The position numbers and the translations under genes are program-made. Under the pieces are notes generated by a model. The model was given only the letters and a program-made list of their open reading frames with translations. It did not search any database and was not told the DNA's origin. A stretch of DNA of 64,000 bases from Citrus sinensis (taxonomy: Eukaryota; Streptophyta; Magnoliopsida; Sapindales; Rutaceae), in assembly GCF_022201045.2 (NCBI RefSeq), contig NC_068562.1, forward strand, positions 27,362,501 through 27,426,500. The letters are read 5' to 3'. Positions 1-12,101 of this stretch are shown here, piece by piece; position 1 is the stretch's first letter; the number at the start of each line of letters is the position of its first letter.

Positions 1-859
1 CTAAGAATGCATCAGCAATATTTGATAAACATGCCTTGTCTTCTCTTTGGATTCACTATCTCTAAAAATACCTCGGAAATATTTGAGGTACCAATTGCTT
101 CATCCAAAACAATCTCCTCATCAATGCTTCTCTTCGTCAACAATCTCATTTTGCAACACTTTATATGACCTGAATCAAAATAAGTATTAAAATTATGGCT
201 CACTTTTTCAGTGAGGACTTTTATCAAACATGTGGCAGGCATGAAATACATATGAAAATTTTTTAAGCATAAATGCACGGTAAGACCACAAAAATTTATC
301 TACAAAAGTATATTACAGAAAGAGAGGTTGCTAGTTAAAATATTCTACGCTGACAAATATCTTATATGATATGGTTTTCTATACTTAGAGTCCTCTCTCC
401 TATGAATGTTTCCACAAGTTTTAATACGGATTTAAGGTTTCACATCTATGTGAAAGGCTTTTACAACGTTATGAAATGATTATTTTGTACTATTGTGAAA
501 TCTAAATTCACACAAAAATTTATGTGGACATCTATTCTAAAAACAATTATTTATGTCTACTTTTCATTTTCTTTATCTATTTTACATATTTTACATAAAA
601 CTAATTCTTTTTGGCATTTTAAATTTACTTTCCAATTTTTGGGTATTTAATATTTGTACTGAAAACTGATTAATTCTTGGAATTTTAAATGTTTCATTAA
701 AAAACTGAATATTTTGAGCATTTTTAAATTTTTATTCAGGACTTAAGTGATGTGGTGGAATGCAATTCTTACAATAGCAATAACTAATAACTGATCCTCG
801 CGCCAAGCCTAACAAACCTTATCCGCTCTTTTTATCTTCATTAATTCATCCTTCAAAAG
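1..859. other. Upstream intergenic region
   Basis: AT-rich sequence ahead of the gene that starts at 860. A short minus-strand reading frame at 12-278 (88 codons) has no family signature that I recognise. The final 60 bases before the ATG are pyrimidine-rich and would be the 5' leader of the next gene. I see no tRNA, repeat array or clear transposon end here. Confidence 0.4.
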
Positions 860-3800
860 ATGGCTTATTATGCTGCATTAACTTCATTTCCATATCAATC
901 TCAAAAGCGCTTCTGCTTCTCAAGAATCAGAGCATCATCTTCATCTTCTGCTGCAACTGGTAGATTTGATCTCAAAACCCTCGAATCAGCCATTGCCAAG
1001 GTTCTAATTCTTTTAAGCTTTTTTCACCTTTTTTTAAAATTTTTTTTAATTTTTGTTAATCAGTAACAAAATTGAATTGAAAACTTGAAATGAATTCCAG
1101 TTTTTCTAGGAGCATGTAATGCAATGTTATGCATTAGAATTTGGGTTGGTGGGTTTTGTTTAGTATATCAATTTAAAAGTACCCTGATGCAGGATTTTTC
1201 ATTTTAAATGTAATTTGTAACGATTGTTTTGAAATTAGCGAAAATGTAAGATCTATAGGACTTTATGCATCACATTAATGTTCAAATTTATAACATATTT
1301 GATTGATTAACTTTCTGCTTGACTCTAATTGTGATGAGTCAGAAGCTCAAAATCATGTGTATTGGAATGGAAGGATTGTTGTGATTTTGAGTTGCTATTT
1401 CGGTTGGCATATAGAAATTTGATGGATATGTATTTTCCGCAGAAAGATAGTAATGCAGTTAAAGAAGCACTTGATCAGCTGAGCGAAGTGGGTTGGGCAA
1501 AGAGATGGAGTTCTCAGCCCTACGTCTCACGTCGTACGGTCAGTCAGTCTCCATTAAGTGTTGAAGTTCTGGGAATGTGCCACTCAAAACATTACCCAAA
1601 TCTACAATCCTATGCATACATACATGTTCATGAATATTTGTTCGCTGCTTTGAAATCTTAGTTATATGTGACCATGTGTTTGGATAATATGTAGTTTTGA
1701 ATCAAATTTTGTGAATCAGACGACTCTTCGGGAGCTGACATTACTTGGAATAAAAAACGCAGAGAACCTTGCTATCCCTAGCGTCAGAAATGATGTGAGT
1801 CTATAACACTAGCATTATGCTTTTATAGATTGACTAGGATTTATTCAAAATTTATATATAAATTTAGTAGGAATCTCACTTTTATTGCTGTTATTACATA
1901 AGTTCCAATATGTTTGATGCCTTTCAGTAATACAGGCAGCTTTTCTTTTCACAGTCGTCGGGATAACAGGGTTTTTGGGTGTTCTTGCTGGCCAGCTTCC
2001 TGGGGTAACTCTAATTACTCCCTTCTGTTGTATTAAGTTAAAGCAGCAGCATTCCTTTTGTTTATTTAAGACTGAAATTTCTTCTTCCAAACCAATCATT
2101 TTTGTTTTCAATTTTCATCAGATGTAAATGTCTTAATTTATGCCTTAATATACATTTCGTACACAATTTTGAGAGAGAGATTTATGTGAACCAGAAGAGG
2201 AAACTGGTTTCGAAGATGTGATGAATTAGGAAAAGTTGTTGTATGTACTTAACTTACCACAAGCTCTTCTTAAAAAATCTCGTCATGTACCAGTTAAATG
2301 TATATGACTAAGGACGCATAAGATTATTTCTTTTCTTGTTTAGTTATGAATATTCCTTGAGTAGAAATGAAACTTTGAGTTCTCGTGATAAACTAGTTTA
2401 GACAGTTACAGGCTACATGCCTAACCTATACGCAAAAGCTGCAATTTATCATCCCTCTTCCCCAGCCTCTGGATATTTCCAGTTCCCTATTTGTTGCTGA
2501 TACCTGTAGCCAGGTGACATTCCAATAGAATATTTAGCCAATAAGCTTATATTCGTGTAGCTTCATCTCATAAGCTTTTCAATTTCGTCTTAAAATCTAC
2601 TTAATTCAATTGACTTATTTCCTGTGTTCATCACCTGAGATGTTGCCATTACAAATTAAGCAATTTCTTTTATGTTGTATCCTTCATGTAGGACTGGGGC
2701 TTCTTTACGCCATACCTAATTGGTAGCATCTCTTTAGTGGTCTTAGCTGTTGGAAGCACTTCTCCCGGGTAAGATAAAAAAGCATATTTTTATTTCCGAG
2801 TCTTCTATCTTTATTCTTTTACTTATCTAAGCTCTCAAGATTATAGTTTAATTCTGTAATATGAGTATTAATAGAATCTTAACTCTTAATGGAAGCTTGC
2901 GATTGTAAATCATGCACTTCATTTGCTCCCACAGGCTTCTTCAAGCTGCTATCCAAGGATTTTCTTCATTTTTTCCTGATTATCAGGAGAGGGTTGCAAG
3001 ACACGAAGCAGCTCATTTCTTACGTACTCTTCCTAATATTGTATTATATCCAGTCAACGTAACGTGGTTAATTTGGTTGCTTTCTAATTAGAAATTGTTT
3101 TCATCCAATTATAGTTGCCTATCTGCTTGGTCTTCCTATTCTCGGATATTCGCTGGATATCGGGAAAGAGAACGTCAATCTTATCGATGAAAGGCTGGAA
3201 AAATTGATATACAGTGGCCAGCTTGATGCAAAGGAACTTGACAGGTACCCATCTGAAAATCTCTTTCCTAGTGAGACCTCACCTAACAAATTTTTTCTCC
3301 TGAAACTTTGATAACAATTTCTACTCAATATGTTAAATTATCCTATTTGATCTAATAGTTAAAGATAGGTATGGTATACAATCACTTCAATTGTAAGAAC
3401 ATCACTGGTGATATTAACCTCATGCAATTGCACTCAGGTTGGCGGTTGTGGCAATGGCTGGCCTAGCTGCAGAGGGTCTGCAATATGATAAAGTTGTCGG
3501 GCAGTCTGCCGATCTTTTCAGTCTTCAGGTTTATAATCCTTCACCTATGATTGAGTTTTCATCAGGTATTACTTGGCATACACCTGCAAACCATTGATGT
3601 TTTTTACTTGTCTCTTATCTCTGTTGCCAGAGATTTATCAATAGGACCAAGCCACCACTTAGCCAAGACCAGCAACAAAATCTTACTAGATGGGCAGTAA
3701 GTTCCTCAACATGACAACTGATATGTGTAGCTTGTTCTTACACTGGAATATCACTTTAAACTTACAATTAAGAAACATGTCAGTAAATATGAGTCACAAT

Positions 3801-3949
3801 AGAATGCTGATACTGGGAATGCGGCGCAGGTTTTGTTTGCTGCAACACTTATAAAAAATAACAAGGCGATTCATGAAGCCCTGATGGCAGCTATGTCGAA
3901 GAAGGCAACTATATTAGAGTGCATTGAAGCAATTGAAAATGCTGCATAG
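860..3949 (+). CDS. Chloroplast FtsH-like M41 protein without AAA+ domain (At5g27290-like), 10 exons
   Basis: Exons: 860-1000, 1443-1538, 1720-1794, 1936-2004, 2692-2768, 2935-3023, 3115-3244, 3438-3528, 3631-3696, 3830-3949; all introns are GT..AG and the phases join into a 317-aa protein. The N-terminus is rich in Ser, Ala and basic residues and looks like a plastid transit peptide. Two hydrophobic, probably membrane, segments lie at about residues 105-127 and 131-155. HEAAH (176-180) is the HEXXH zinc site of M41 peptidases, and Asp251 in the GQSADLF stretch is a candidate third ligand. FtsH proteases are about 650-700 aa with an AAA+ module before the M41 domain; here that module is absent, so any activity would have to be ATP-independent or supplied by a partner. 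I recall the family as plant 'stress regulated protein' or FtsH extracellular protease-like; the function is not settled by sequence. Confidence 0.85.
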
Positions 3950-4411
3950 CTCCACAAATAGAACCTTCAGGGAGTTTTATTTGTTTATTTGTTTGTTTAC
4001 ATAGTTCAAGTTTCTGAAATTATTTGTTTGTTTGTTTACTTAGTTTAAGTTTCTGAAATTAGAAGGCTATCTTATGTCTGTTGAGGTATTTGAGCTTCAT
4101 GCACTTCCACACGATTTTGAAAGCCAAATGATTAAGGATCAGCCCATTACCTGTCTTAGTGACCAATTAACAATGACAAACAAGCATACTTACGTATGAA
4201 CAGATAATTGGAGGAATTAATAAACAAGAACAAAACTTTTACTTTTATTCAATTTTGAGATTAAGTGAAAAATTGTTCTGTATCAGACAAGCTGATTATT
4301 ATTTCATACAAGTGACATTGCGGTACAGAAGCTTGTATCATACAATAATTCACAAGGGTAACTCATCACGTTGTGGTTACCTACAACTAAAAAAAAAAAA
4401 ACGCAGCATCC
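3950..4411. other. Convergent intergenic gap and 3' UTRs
   Basis: This 462-bp gap separates two genes transcribed toward each other. It should hold both 3' UTRs. A short direct duplication is visible: a TTTGTTTGTTTAC...AGTTYAAGTTTCTGAAATT segment occurs at about 3986-4022 and again at 4024-4061. Confidence 0.5.
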
Positions 4412-7400
4412 TTACAGGCGCCCATACGTTGAAAGCAAATCTCTTAGTTTCGTTGCCTCGGTCTCCAGGTGATCAAAACTTGTGGAACTAGGAATCCTCC
4501 AACTCCAGTTTCCGAACTGTATTAAGAAAAGTAACACAGATGAAGTGGAGAATTGAATATTAGCAATCTAACCTTCATTCTCTTGAATCATTACTCATTA
4601 GCTTTTCTATGTACATGGGAGTATCGAACAGAGTATCAAACAGAATAAGTGATAAATGATTATGACCTAAGAGGCATTTAATTTTACACAAGCTTGTTTA
4701 GCCACTTATTTTACATTTGTGTAAGCATTTTACCTAGGCTTGGCAAAATCCGGGTCCGGTCCGGGTTTTGGTGTTGCCCGGGACCGGAACGGATGAGAGA
4801 AATACAAGACCAGACCCGGGTTAAAACCCGGTTTTTCCAGGTCCGGTCCGGGCTTGAGCCCGGCACCTTCCGGGTCCGGGTTTTGATCTGGGCTTTCTAA
4901 ACCCGCATGTGATAACTTCAATTTTTGTTTTCTTCAATTTTTTCTTTCATTTCTCTAACAATGCAAATTTAAAAAAAGAAAATAATCAAATAAACTCATT
5001 CAATCTCAAACTTTAAAAAAGAAAATAGTCAAATACAAATATATAACACACTAACAATGCAAATTTTGCACAAATGATAAATTAAAATTATTTCAATCTA
5101 CTTTCTAATACCTAAATCCATCCAATTTCTAACTTAAACTCATTCAATCTATATATAAAATAAATAAATTAAATTAAAAAACACAATAAATTTAAATAAC
5201 ATCCAACATATCATAAATTTATAATTATATATTTATATATATATATTTTTTAATTTATTAAAAAACCGGGTCCGAGTTTTTTGGTGTTGAACCCGGACCC
5301 GGGCCCGGAAATGTCCGGGTTTGAGAATTTCAAACCCGGGTCCGGTTTTTATGTGCATGCGGTTCAGGCAAAACCCGGACCGGATTGACCGGGTCCGGTC
5401 CGGGCGGGCTTTTTTGACACCCCTAATTTTACCTGAGTAGCAGGAATGTTCATCCGGGCAGAAACCCCAAGCCGAAGGATATCTTGCAAAGGTATAACTG
5501 CAGTTTGGGCCACTGAAGATAAAGCAGCTTGGATGAGTTTCCAGGAGATATCATCTTCTTCGGATATAGAAAGATACTTCATTACCTGTGAAAACAATGG
5601 CCTTGTAATACTACAGAGCATACTGTTCAACTGTGTAATGTATCTGACATATGAAAGATTCAAAGACAAGGCAAATACTCACATTGGACTTCTCTTCGTT
5701 CTTCGAAGTGTCCCACCAACTTCGGATCTATGATATGAAAAGATAATTATTAGTTGGCCATGTTTAATTATCTAAACAAGAGTATTTTCAGTCAAAGTAA
5801 ATAAACGTCTCAATCACTAAGATACCAAAGGTCAACAGTATCCTTGAATGTATACGGAAACCTAAGGGATGAAATATGACGTTTTCACCAGTGGCAAAGA
5901 ATAAATGTAGTATTTATTCTTAAATGAGGAATAAAGGACTATTGTTGTGTCATTATAGCGACAATCATTGTACAAAAGTTGACTTTGCTCAAGATTGTGA
6001 AATGATGCTCCAAATTATGTGGTATTTTCCCTTATTTTTCTGGCGAATGAGAGAAATTTTAAAAAGATGAATCAGGACTGCATAATAAAGGATCTTTACG
6101 GTGTCATTATCATGAGTTCCCGTGTACACAACTTGGTTGCGCTCATGATTGTGAGGCAAATGAGGATTCTTAGCATCACTCCCAAAACCTAGATCAAGAA
6201 AAAATGGAGAATAGGATTAAAAAAAAAAACATACTGATGAAAGTTGCAGATACTCAATGAAGATGAAAATTTAAAATGCCAACAGTACACTTAAATTAGA
6301 GAACTAGTTATTACCAAACTGGAGAACAGCCATTCCAGGTGCCCCAATAGATTTTCTGAGCTGAACAACATCCTCGGTGATAACTCCCTGTTGCATAAAA
6401 ATAAGAGATATGCGAACATATCGACAGAAGCATCAATGAATGCGTGAACAAAATTCCTTGGGCAAACCTACCCAATAATCACTTATTGATGGTGACAAAA
6501 TGCAGAGCATTATCCATCAAGAATATACTAGTTTGGAACTTTTACACGCAACAAAAGAGAAAAGGGAGGAAAAATTAACGAGGGGCAGATGGTAAGCGTC
6601 CAACCAAATAAATCATTATGGAAACAGCCATAGAATTGACATCAGATCTGTGTTCCACAATTCCAGATTTATATTGATTGTTGGTGTCATATCTTATAAA
6701 ACATACCAAATCTTCTGCAATTATATTGATGTTTCCAACTGATCTGAAGATGGCATCAAACAAGGATTTCCCAGGCCCCACCTACTGCCATCAAAATAAT
6801 ATAGATTGATTATGTGATAATTCAAGAAACTTGTGATTTGAGTACAAGTCAATAATTTGATAATACTAACCTTCCATCGTCCATCCATTGCAACCTTTGC
6901 CTCTGCACGTTTTGTAATTTATTACTGCAATATACATGTACAGCAAAGGTAAAGTAATATGCCTAGTTGAAAACTATCTCACCAGATGGAACAGCCCAAA
7001 AGCCAGCAAATCCTCTAAAGTGATCAATCCTGAATTCATCATACAAATCTCGTGCCCGTCGAATGCGGTGAATCCACCAAGAAAATCCATCTTTCTCCAT
7101 GGCTTTCCAATCATACAGAGGGCTTTTAAGTTAAACAGTGAACTTAATCAGTCAGCTGGCAAATATTGCAACAACATCAGAGCAACTAACGAACCAATTT
7201 TAGACATAACATGGTTTACATAATATTATTAACGTATCACATGTTTTTCCATCTCCCATATCTGGCAGAATTCAGTGTACTCGGCAACAAATTTTGCATG
7301 TACATACTAGAACTGTTACTTGTCAACTTACTTTCCCCAAGCATTCACTTCAGCTCTTAATGGGAATAATAATCACAATAATAATGATCATAAGGGTGAT

Positions 7401-10400
7401 TAAAAAAACTACCAGCCACAAACCATTAAAAAGGGACAGTACAAATGAGATGCAAACAGAGAGAAATGCAGATGCAAATTTCATGTACACCATTGACAAT
7501 TTTTGTGACCCTAACAAAATTATTTTCTTTCAAACAATAATATGATTCTCCACTGGAGCACAATATGTCAAGAAATTGAAAAAAATGAAAAGATAATTTT
7601 TATCCTGAGAATGTGGTCAAGAGATCTATGAAAAATTATTTAAATAACCAAATGTGTGAAAAAAAATTACTGACGAACCTGCCCCACAGTTGACCAGTTT
7701 CACTGAAAGCATCAGGAGGAACGCCACTCACTTCAAGAGGAAAACCTCTCCTGTTCTGCCCAACAAATATTAAAAGTTCGTAACTTGCACCAAGGACTCA
7801 ACGATTTGGAAGCAGAGTTACATATTGAACATCTCCAGTTTTAAGGAACTACTCACCAGCAAAAAATGCTTTTTATTTGCCCAAACATCTGCACTATGAT
7901 AACCTACGTAAATAGGCATGTCTCCCATTATACTGATTCCCTTCATTTGTGCATAGTTGCGAACTTTTTGCCATTGCCTTTGGAATAAGAATTGTTGGGC
8001 AATGAATAGATCAATCTGAACAAATAAAAGCAAGTGTTGACAATCATTAGGGATTTAGCATAAAGTGCATGTTTAGGAAAAATTAGTAGCCAATAAAAAT
8101 GATGAAAGATTCAGACAATATCCTTAGAAATGAAAAGAAAGAAAATCCAGTACTTACAAAATCTTTTTTACTTTGGTAAATTTCTTCCAAGGCTGCAAGA
8201 TAGCGATTCTTTAAGGATTCAGGCCAAAGATACCAACTAAATGTATTCAGACTATCATCTATAGCAGCAAAATAAGCTGCATCTTCAAGCCAGCCTACCA
8301 AATTGAAAGAACAACTTAAAAATAAATTCCACAATAAAAGCCTCTAGTGAGTGGAATCCACACATCTATTATCCAAGGACAACTCTTAACTGCACAGTAT
8401 ATTAACGGCATGTGAAAGGGATTTGAATTGGGGATCTTCAATAATACATCCCCAGTTAGCAATTTCATGAAAAATGTCCACCCAACAATAAAAGGAATCG
8501 AAAAAAAGTAAGGGATTTTTCTCACTTGATATACTGGGGTCTTTGTGGAAATTTTCAAGCTGACTTTTGAGTTCACCATCACTCTGGATGAGCCTCTCTG
8601 CAGCCTAAGGAAAGGACCAGCATAAGATAAATTTGTATTTGCGACAACAGAAACTGAACACTTATTAAAAGGGCAGCTATGCAGCTTGAAAATATAAGAC
8701 TTAACAGGTCTTTACAAATTTCCTTTTCCATTCTTTGATTTTCATTTCTACATCAGTTGGATGCAAGAAATAAGTTTTTCCAAAAACCAAAGGCAGGTAA
8801 AACTCCATGAAATCAAAGTAAAGCAAACATCTGTACATGGTAATTTGGATATATTTTGTAGAAGGAAAATTAACAAAGATATACGGCAGCCTGCCGTCCA
8901 CTTTAAATAAGATTCCTGTGTAGGCGTGTAGCCCTTGACTCCTTATAATTGTAGATTTCCAGGTTGTGTTACTTCTGAGCTCTGGTCAGAGAGTGAATGA
9001 CATGGCACAGAACCACAGACAGTGGTTGTGATAGCACGTTAGCTTTACTCTCACGATTGTTTGAAAGCTGGATAGTGACACATCACTTTATAAAACCATG
9101 ATATTCTCAACAATTGACTTTAACTAATAAGAAAATGTACGGGAAGAATTATAACTAGATAACCAACAGTTTTCCAATCTTGTGTAACCATTCACTTGTG
9201 GACTGGGCCAATTTTATTTTTTTTTTCCATCAAAGTGGAAATCCAATAAAAATGAAAGGTTTGTTAATAAGAATGAACCTAGGAGCAAAAGCTACTTTAA
9301 ACACTTTACCTTAGCTATCAAAGGATCCTTCAAGTCAGCAACAGCTGCAAAGTTTACACGTTCTGCATCACTGCAGAAAAGACACAATAATAATCAAACA
9401 CACACATACACCAAAGAATATGTAAATGGACTCAACATCATCATCCACTCAGATAGCAGAGTTCCTCACATTGGTTGTGGAAGTTCGGCCTTTGCTAACA
9501 AACCGTCCTTAACAAGCTCTTCAAGAGAAATCAAGAGTGTGTTACCACAATTTGCATCCTGAAAGCATTCATTAGCAATAATCACCTTCACCAACATATA
9601 GAGAACAAACAAGAAATCTGACGCGTCGCAATAAACTCAGCTATTCTATAATAATTTTCTACCCATCTTTTTCAAGTGCCCAAAGAATCATTGAATGCAT
9701 CACATTTCCAAACTAAACTATGTCTTTCAGTTTTACTTTCTTAAGCATACTAAATGCAAACTTACAATATAAATTTGGTTAAAAAAAGAATAATCACCTG
9801 GCCCGAGTAGGGCGATCCCTCTTCATTGGCCTTCCTTCCCGGAGGAACAAGAGGTAGAACCTGCACAACTTCTACGAATAAGTTTTCATATTTTAGTTAA
9901 CGAAATTTGATAAATAAACTTAAAACTATGAACATTTTACAATGATTACCCCGGAATTGCATAAGTGAGATAAAATAATAAAACTCATAATAATGATAAA
10001 TTAGAAAGTGAAGCTGCAATTAGAAAAAGAAAATTATTACGAAACGGGGCGTTTTGGAAAAGTGACCTGCCAAACGGAGCAACCAGCTTGATGAAGCCAG
10101 TCAATAAACCGAAACGCCTCGGCGCCGAAGTCTCCAATACCGTAGGGGCCACGAAACGACGTCGGATGGAGCAACACGCCAGCTCTCCTCCGGTCCCTCG
10201 GATCCGGCTTCGGTGTCCACTCCTCGTAGTCATCCGGCAAGTCTTGGCCAACGGATGCGACTGCCGAAGCGGCGGCGTTTCCGGAGACGGACGAACACGA
10301 AGCTGAAGCGGCGCTCGTTTTGGCGGCAAAGGGAGTGCATAGGAAGAAGCGAGGTCTGAGAGTAGCTGTGGCGAGGAATGAAGAAGGTTTTGGAGACGAA

Positions 10401-10450
10401 GACGAGGAGGAAGCGAGGGATGAGAATGACAGAGAGCCGAGGGCTGCCAT
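4412..10450 (-). CDS. DPE1: 4-alpha-glucanotransferase, chloroplastic (disproportionating enzyme 1), 16 exons
   Basis: Exons in transcript order: 10450-10067, 9860-9798, 9558-9470, 9370-9310, 8604-8526, 8294-8158, 8015-7857, 7755-7679, 7122-6983, 6902-6871, 6781-6707, 6387-6315, 6188-6100, 5727-5683, 5585-5433, 4516-4412. Every phase closes and gives 586 aa, normal for plant DPE1. A Ser/Ala-rich transit peptide comes first, then a GH77 amylomaltase domain. The expected catalytic residues are present: nucleophile Asp383 in RIDHFRGF, acid/base Glu430 in IIAEDL, and Asp483 in GTHDND. The enzyme moves glucan segments between maltooligosaccharides in the plastid stroma; in leaves it recycles maltotriose during night-time starch breakdown. 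The start is the first ATG before the transit peptide. The last intron holds a hAT-type insertion. Confidence 0.95.
4735..5425. mobile_element. Non-autonomous hAT-type element in the last DPE1 intron
   Basis: 691 bp with imperfect terminal inverted repeats (TAGGCTTGGCAAAA at the left; the right end reads TTAGGGGTGTCAAAA on the other strand). It is flanked by a perfect 8-bp duplication ATTTTACC at 4727-4734 and 5426-5433, the size expected for hAT transposition. The subterminal regions are packed with short CCGGGTCCGG-type repeats in both orientations and the core is AT-rich. There is no transposase. The right-hand target duplication overlaps the exon 15 splice donor of DPE1. Confidence 0.85.
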
Positions 10451-12101
10451 GAAATTTTACATAAAAGAACGAGATTGGATTTGGATTTGGAATTCCAAAA
10501 GTCAGCTTATATTGAGATTTGAGAATTGCACGGGAAGTGAGTGAGCTCTGAGCTGTGCGAGAGAGGGGGCCATGCTGAAATTAGGCAGGGACTTGCGTCG
10601 CTGACGACGCAGTGACGCTTTTTAGTACTAGTGGTTTCCTTTCATGGGTTAGGACGAGGGCGACAATAACATCTCTCTCTTTCTTTTCATACATTTTTTT
10701 TCGCCACTCTCCTTTTGCTTATTTTTTAATTTCTTATCAACTTTACATAATATTTATTACTTAAATTAAATAATCTTTTGATAAATTACTTACAAGCCTT
10801 GCCAAGTTTGGTATCCTATTGTCTCATTATTATCGTGTATCGCCAAAAAATAGTAATCGGGTGTATTTTATCTAATGGTGATACAAGGGTGACAGAAATA
10901 AAGACAAAACGACATTATTTTGGATATGAAAATAAAAATTACAAACAAAATAATGTTACAATTCTAGCCAGATATTAGTACTCGTTAAGTAACTTTTATA
11001 ATTTGATACATTGTTCTTTTAATCTCTGATTTGATTTATCTTTTTATTGGTGGGTGCTACAACATTAACATGAGGATTGATTATTACTGCTGCTTTATGT
11101 ACCATTTTAATAAACATTAACATTTGTTTTAGTCAGCATCTATATTGGCATTGTCTTTGTCAAGATTTAGTTTGTTTATCATTTCCAACAATTAATATCA
11201 TGTCATTTACAACAAAAAATTTTAGAATAATATTTGAAAAATGTACTACTTCTAAGTTCTATCATTTGTTGTTTTCTAATAGCATATCCAAATCCCTCTT
11301 GTGAATTATGATGGACTAGTTAAGATCATAAATAAATATCTTAATTTAAAGAAAATATTTTAAAACTTTATTCCATTACTTGGTATTTAAAATTTACAAG
11401 TACTACTTGTTGTTCATTTATGAATAATATGTCATGCTTTTAATTGCCATATAAATTGAGTTTGAATCTATTTTGACCCTTCTTGGGACAGAGCTTCAAG
11501 TTTCAACTTAATGAACGTGCAAAGACGATATCATTCATTCTTGCTTATTCCGCAAGAAATACTTGAAGGTCAACAGGCTACATTGACTTCAATCTTACTC
11601 AAGTGTTTCTACTTCCTAATCATCCTATGCTTAGCATTCATTAGTTGAAAGCTAGTGATCTCGACCAAAAACAACAACAGATCCCTCAATCCTAAATATT
11701 TCCTTAAGATGGCAATCATCATCTTCCATTTTTCATATATGAAATCACAATGTACAACATTACATTGATAAGCTACAATAACCCAGTTTATCATATACAC
11801 ACAAATAGGCTACATTCTATTTCTCTACCACCACTACAAGCTTAAGAGGTCATAAAGTATAAAATTTAATACATGTCATAGTAGGGTCTCCAGCTCTTGC
11901 TTACCTGCTGGATCATACTTTTATTCTTGCCTTAATTATTCAGGCAGCACCCTGTGAGTGGAGCTGAACTTACCAGTATGATGCTACATAATAGCATTAT
12001 ATCTCATCACTAAGTGAGCTCTATCCAGCACCCTGTTTTATAAATATAGTCCTATCCGGGATCTATACATATTTAAGCTGCAGGTAGATTTATCTTATGA
12101 T
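10451..12101. other. Spacer between DPE1 and SEP2
   Basis: The first ~200 bases form the DPE1 upstream leader and promoter, with a GC-richer patch at 10540-10620 that contains a TGACGACGCAGTGACG stretch. The rest is AT-rich. I found no gene in it; short frames at 11077-11304 (+) and 11609-11800 (-) carry no domain that I can name. The last few hundred bases should include the SEP2 3' UTR. Confidence 0.4.

Noticed and set aside
4694..4921. Overlapping open frames on both strands rich in Gly/Pro/Arg
   Set aside because: They are translations of the CCGGGTCCGG subterminal repeats of the hAT-type element, open on both strands because of repeat composition.
9985..10329. Arg/Pro-rich frame on the minus strand and two plus-strand frames over DPE1 exon 1
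   Set aside because: They are shadows of the GC-rich transit-peptide exon; only the frame from 10450 joins the other DPE1 exons.
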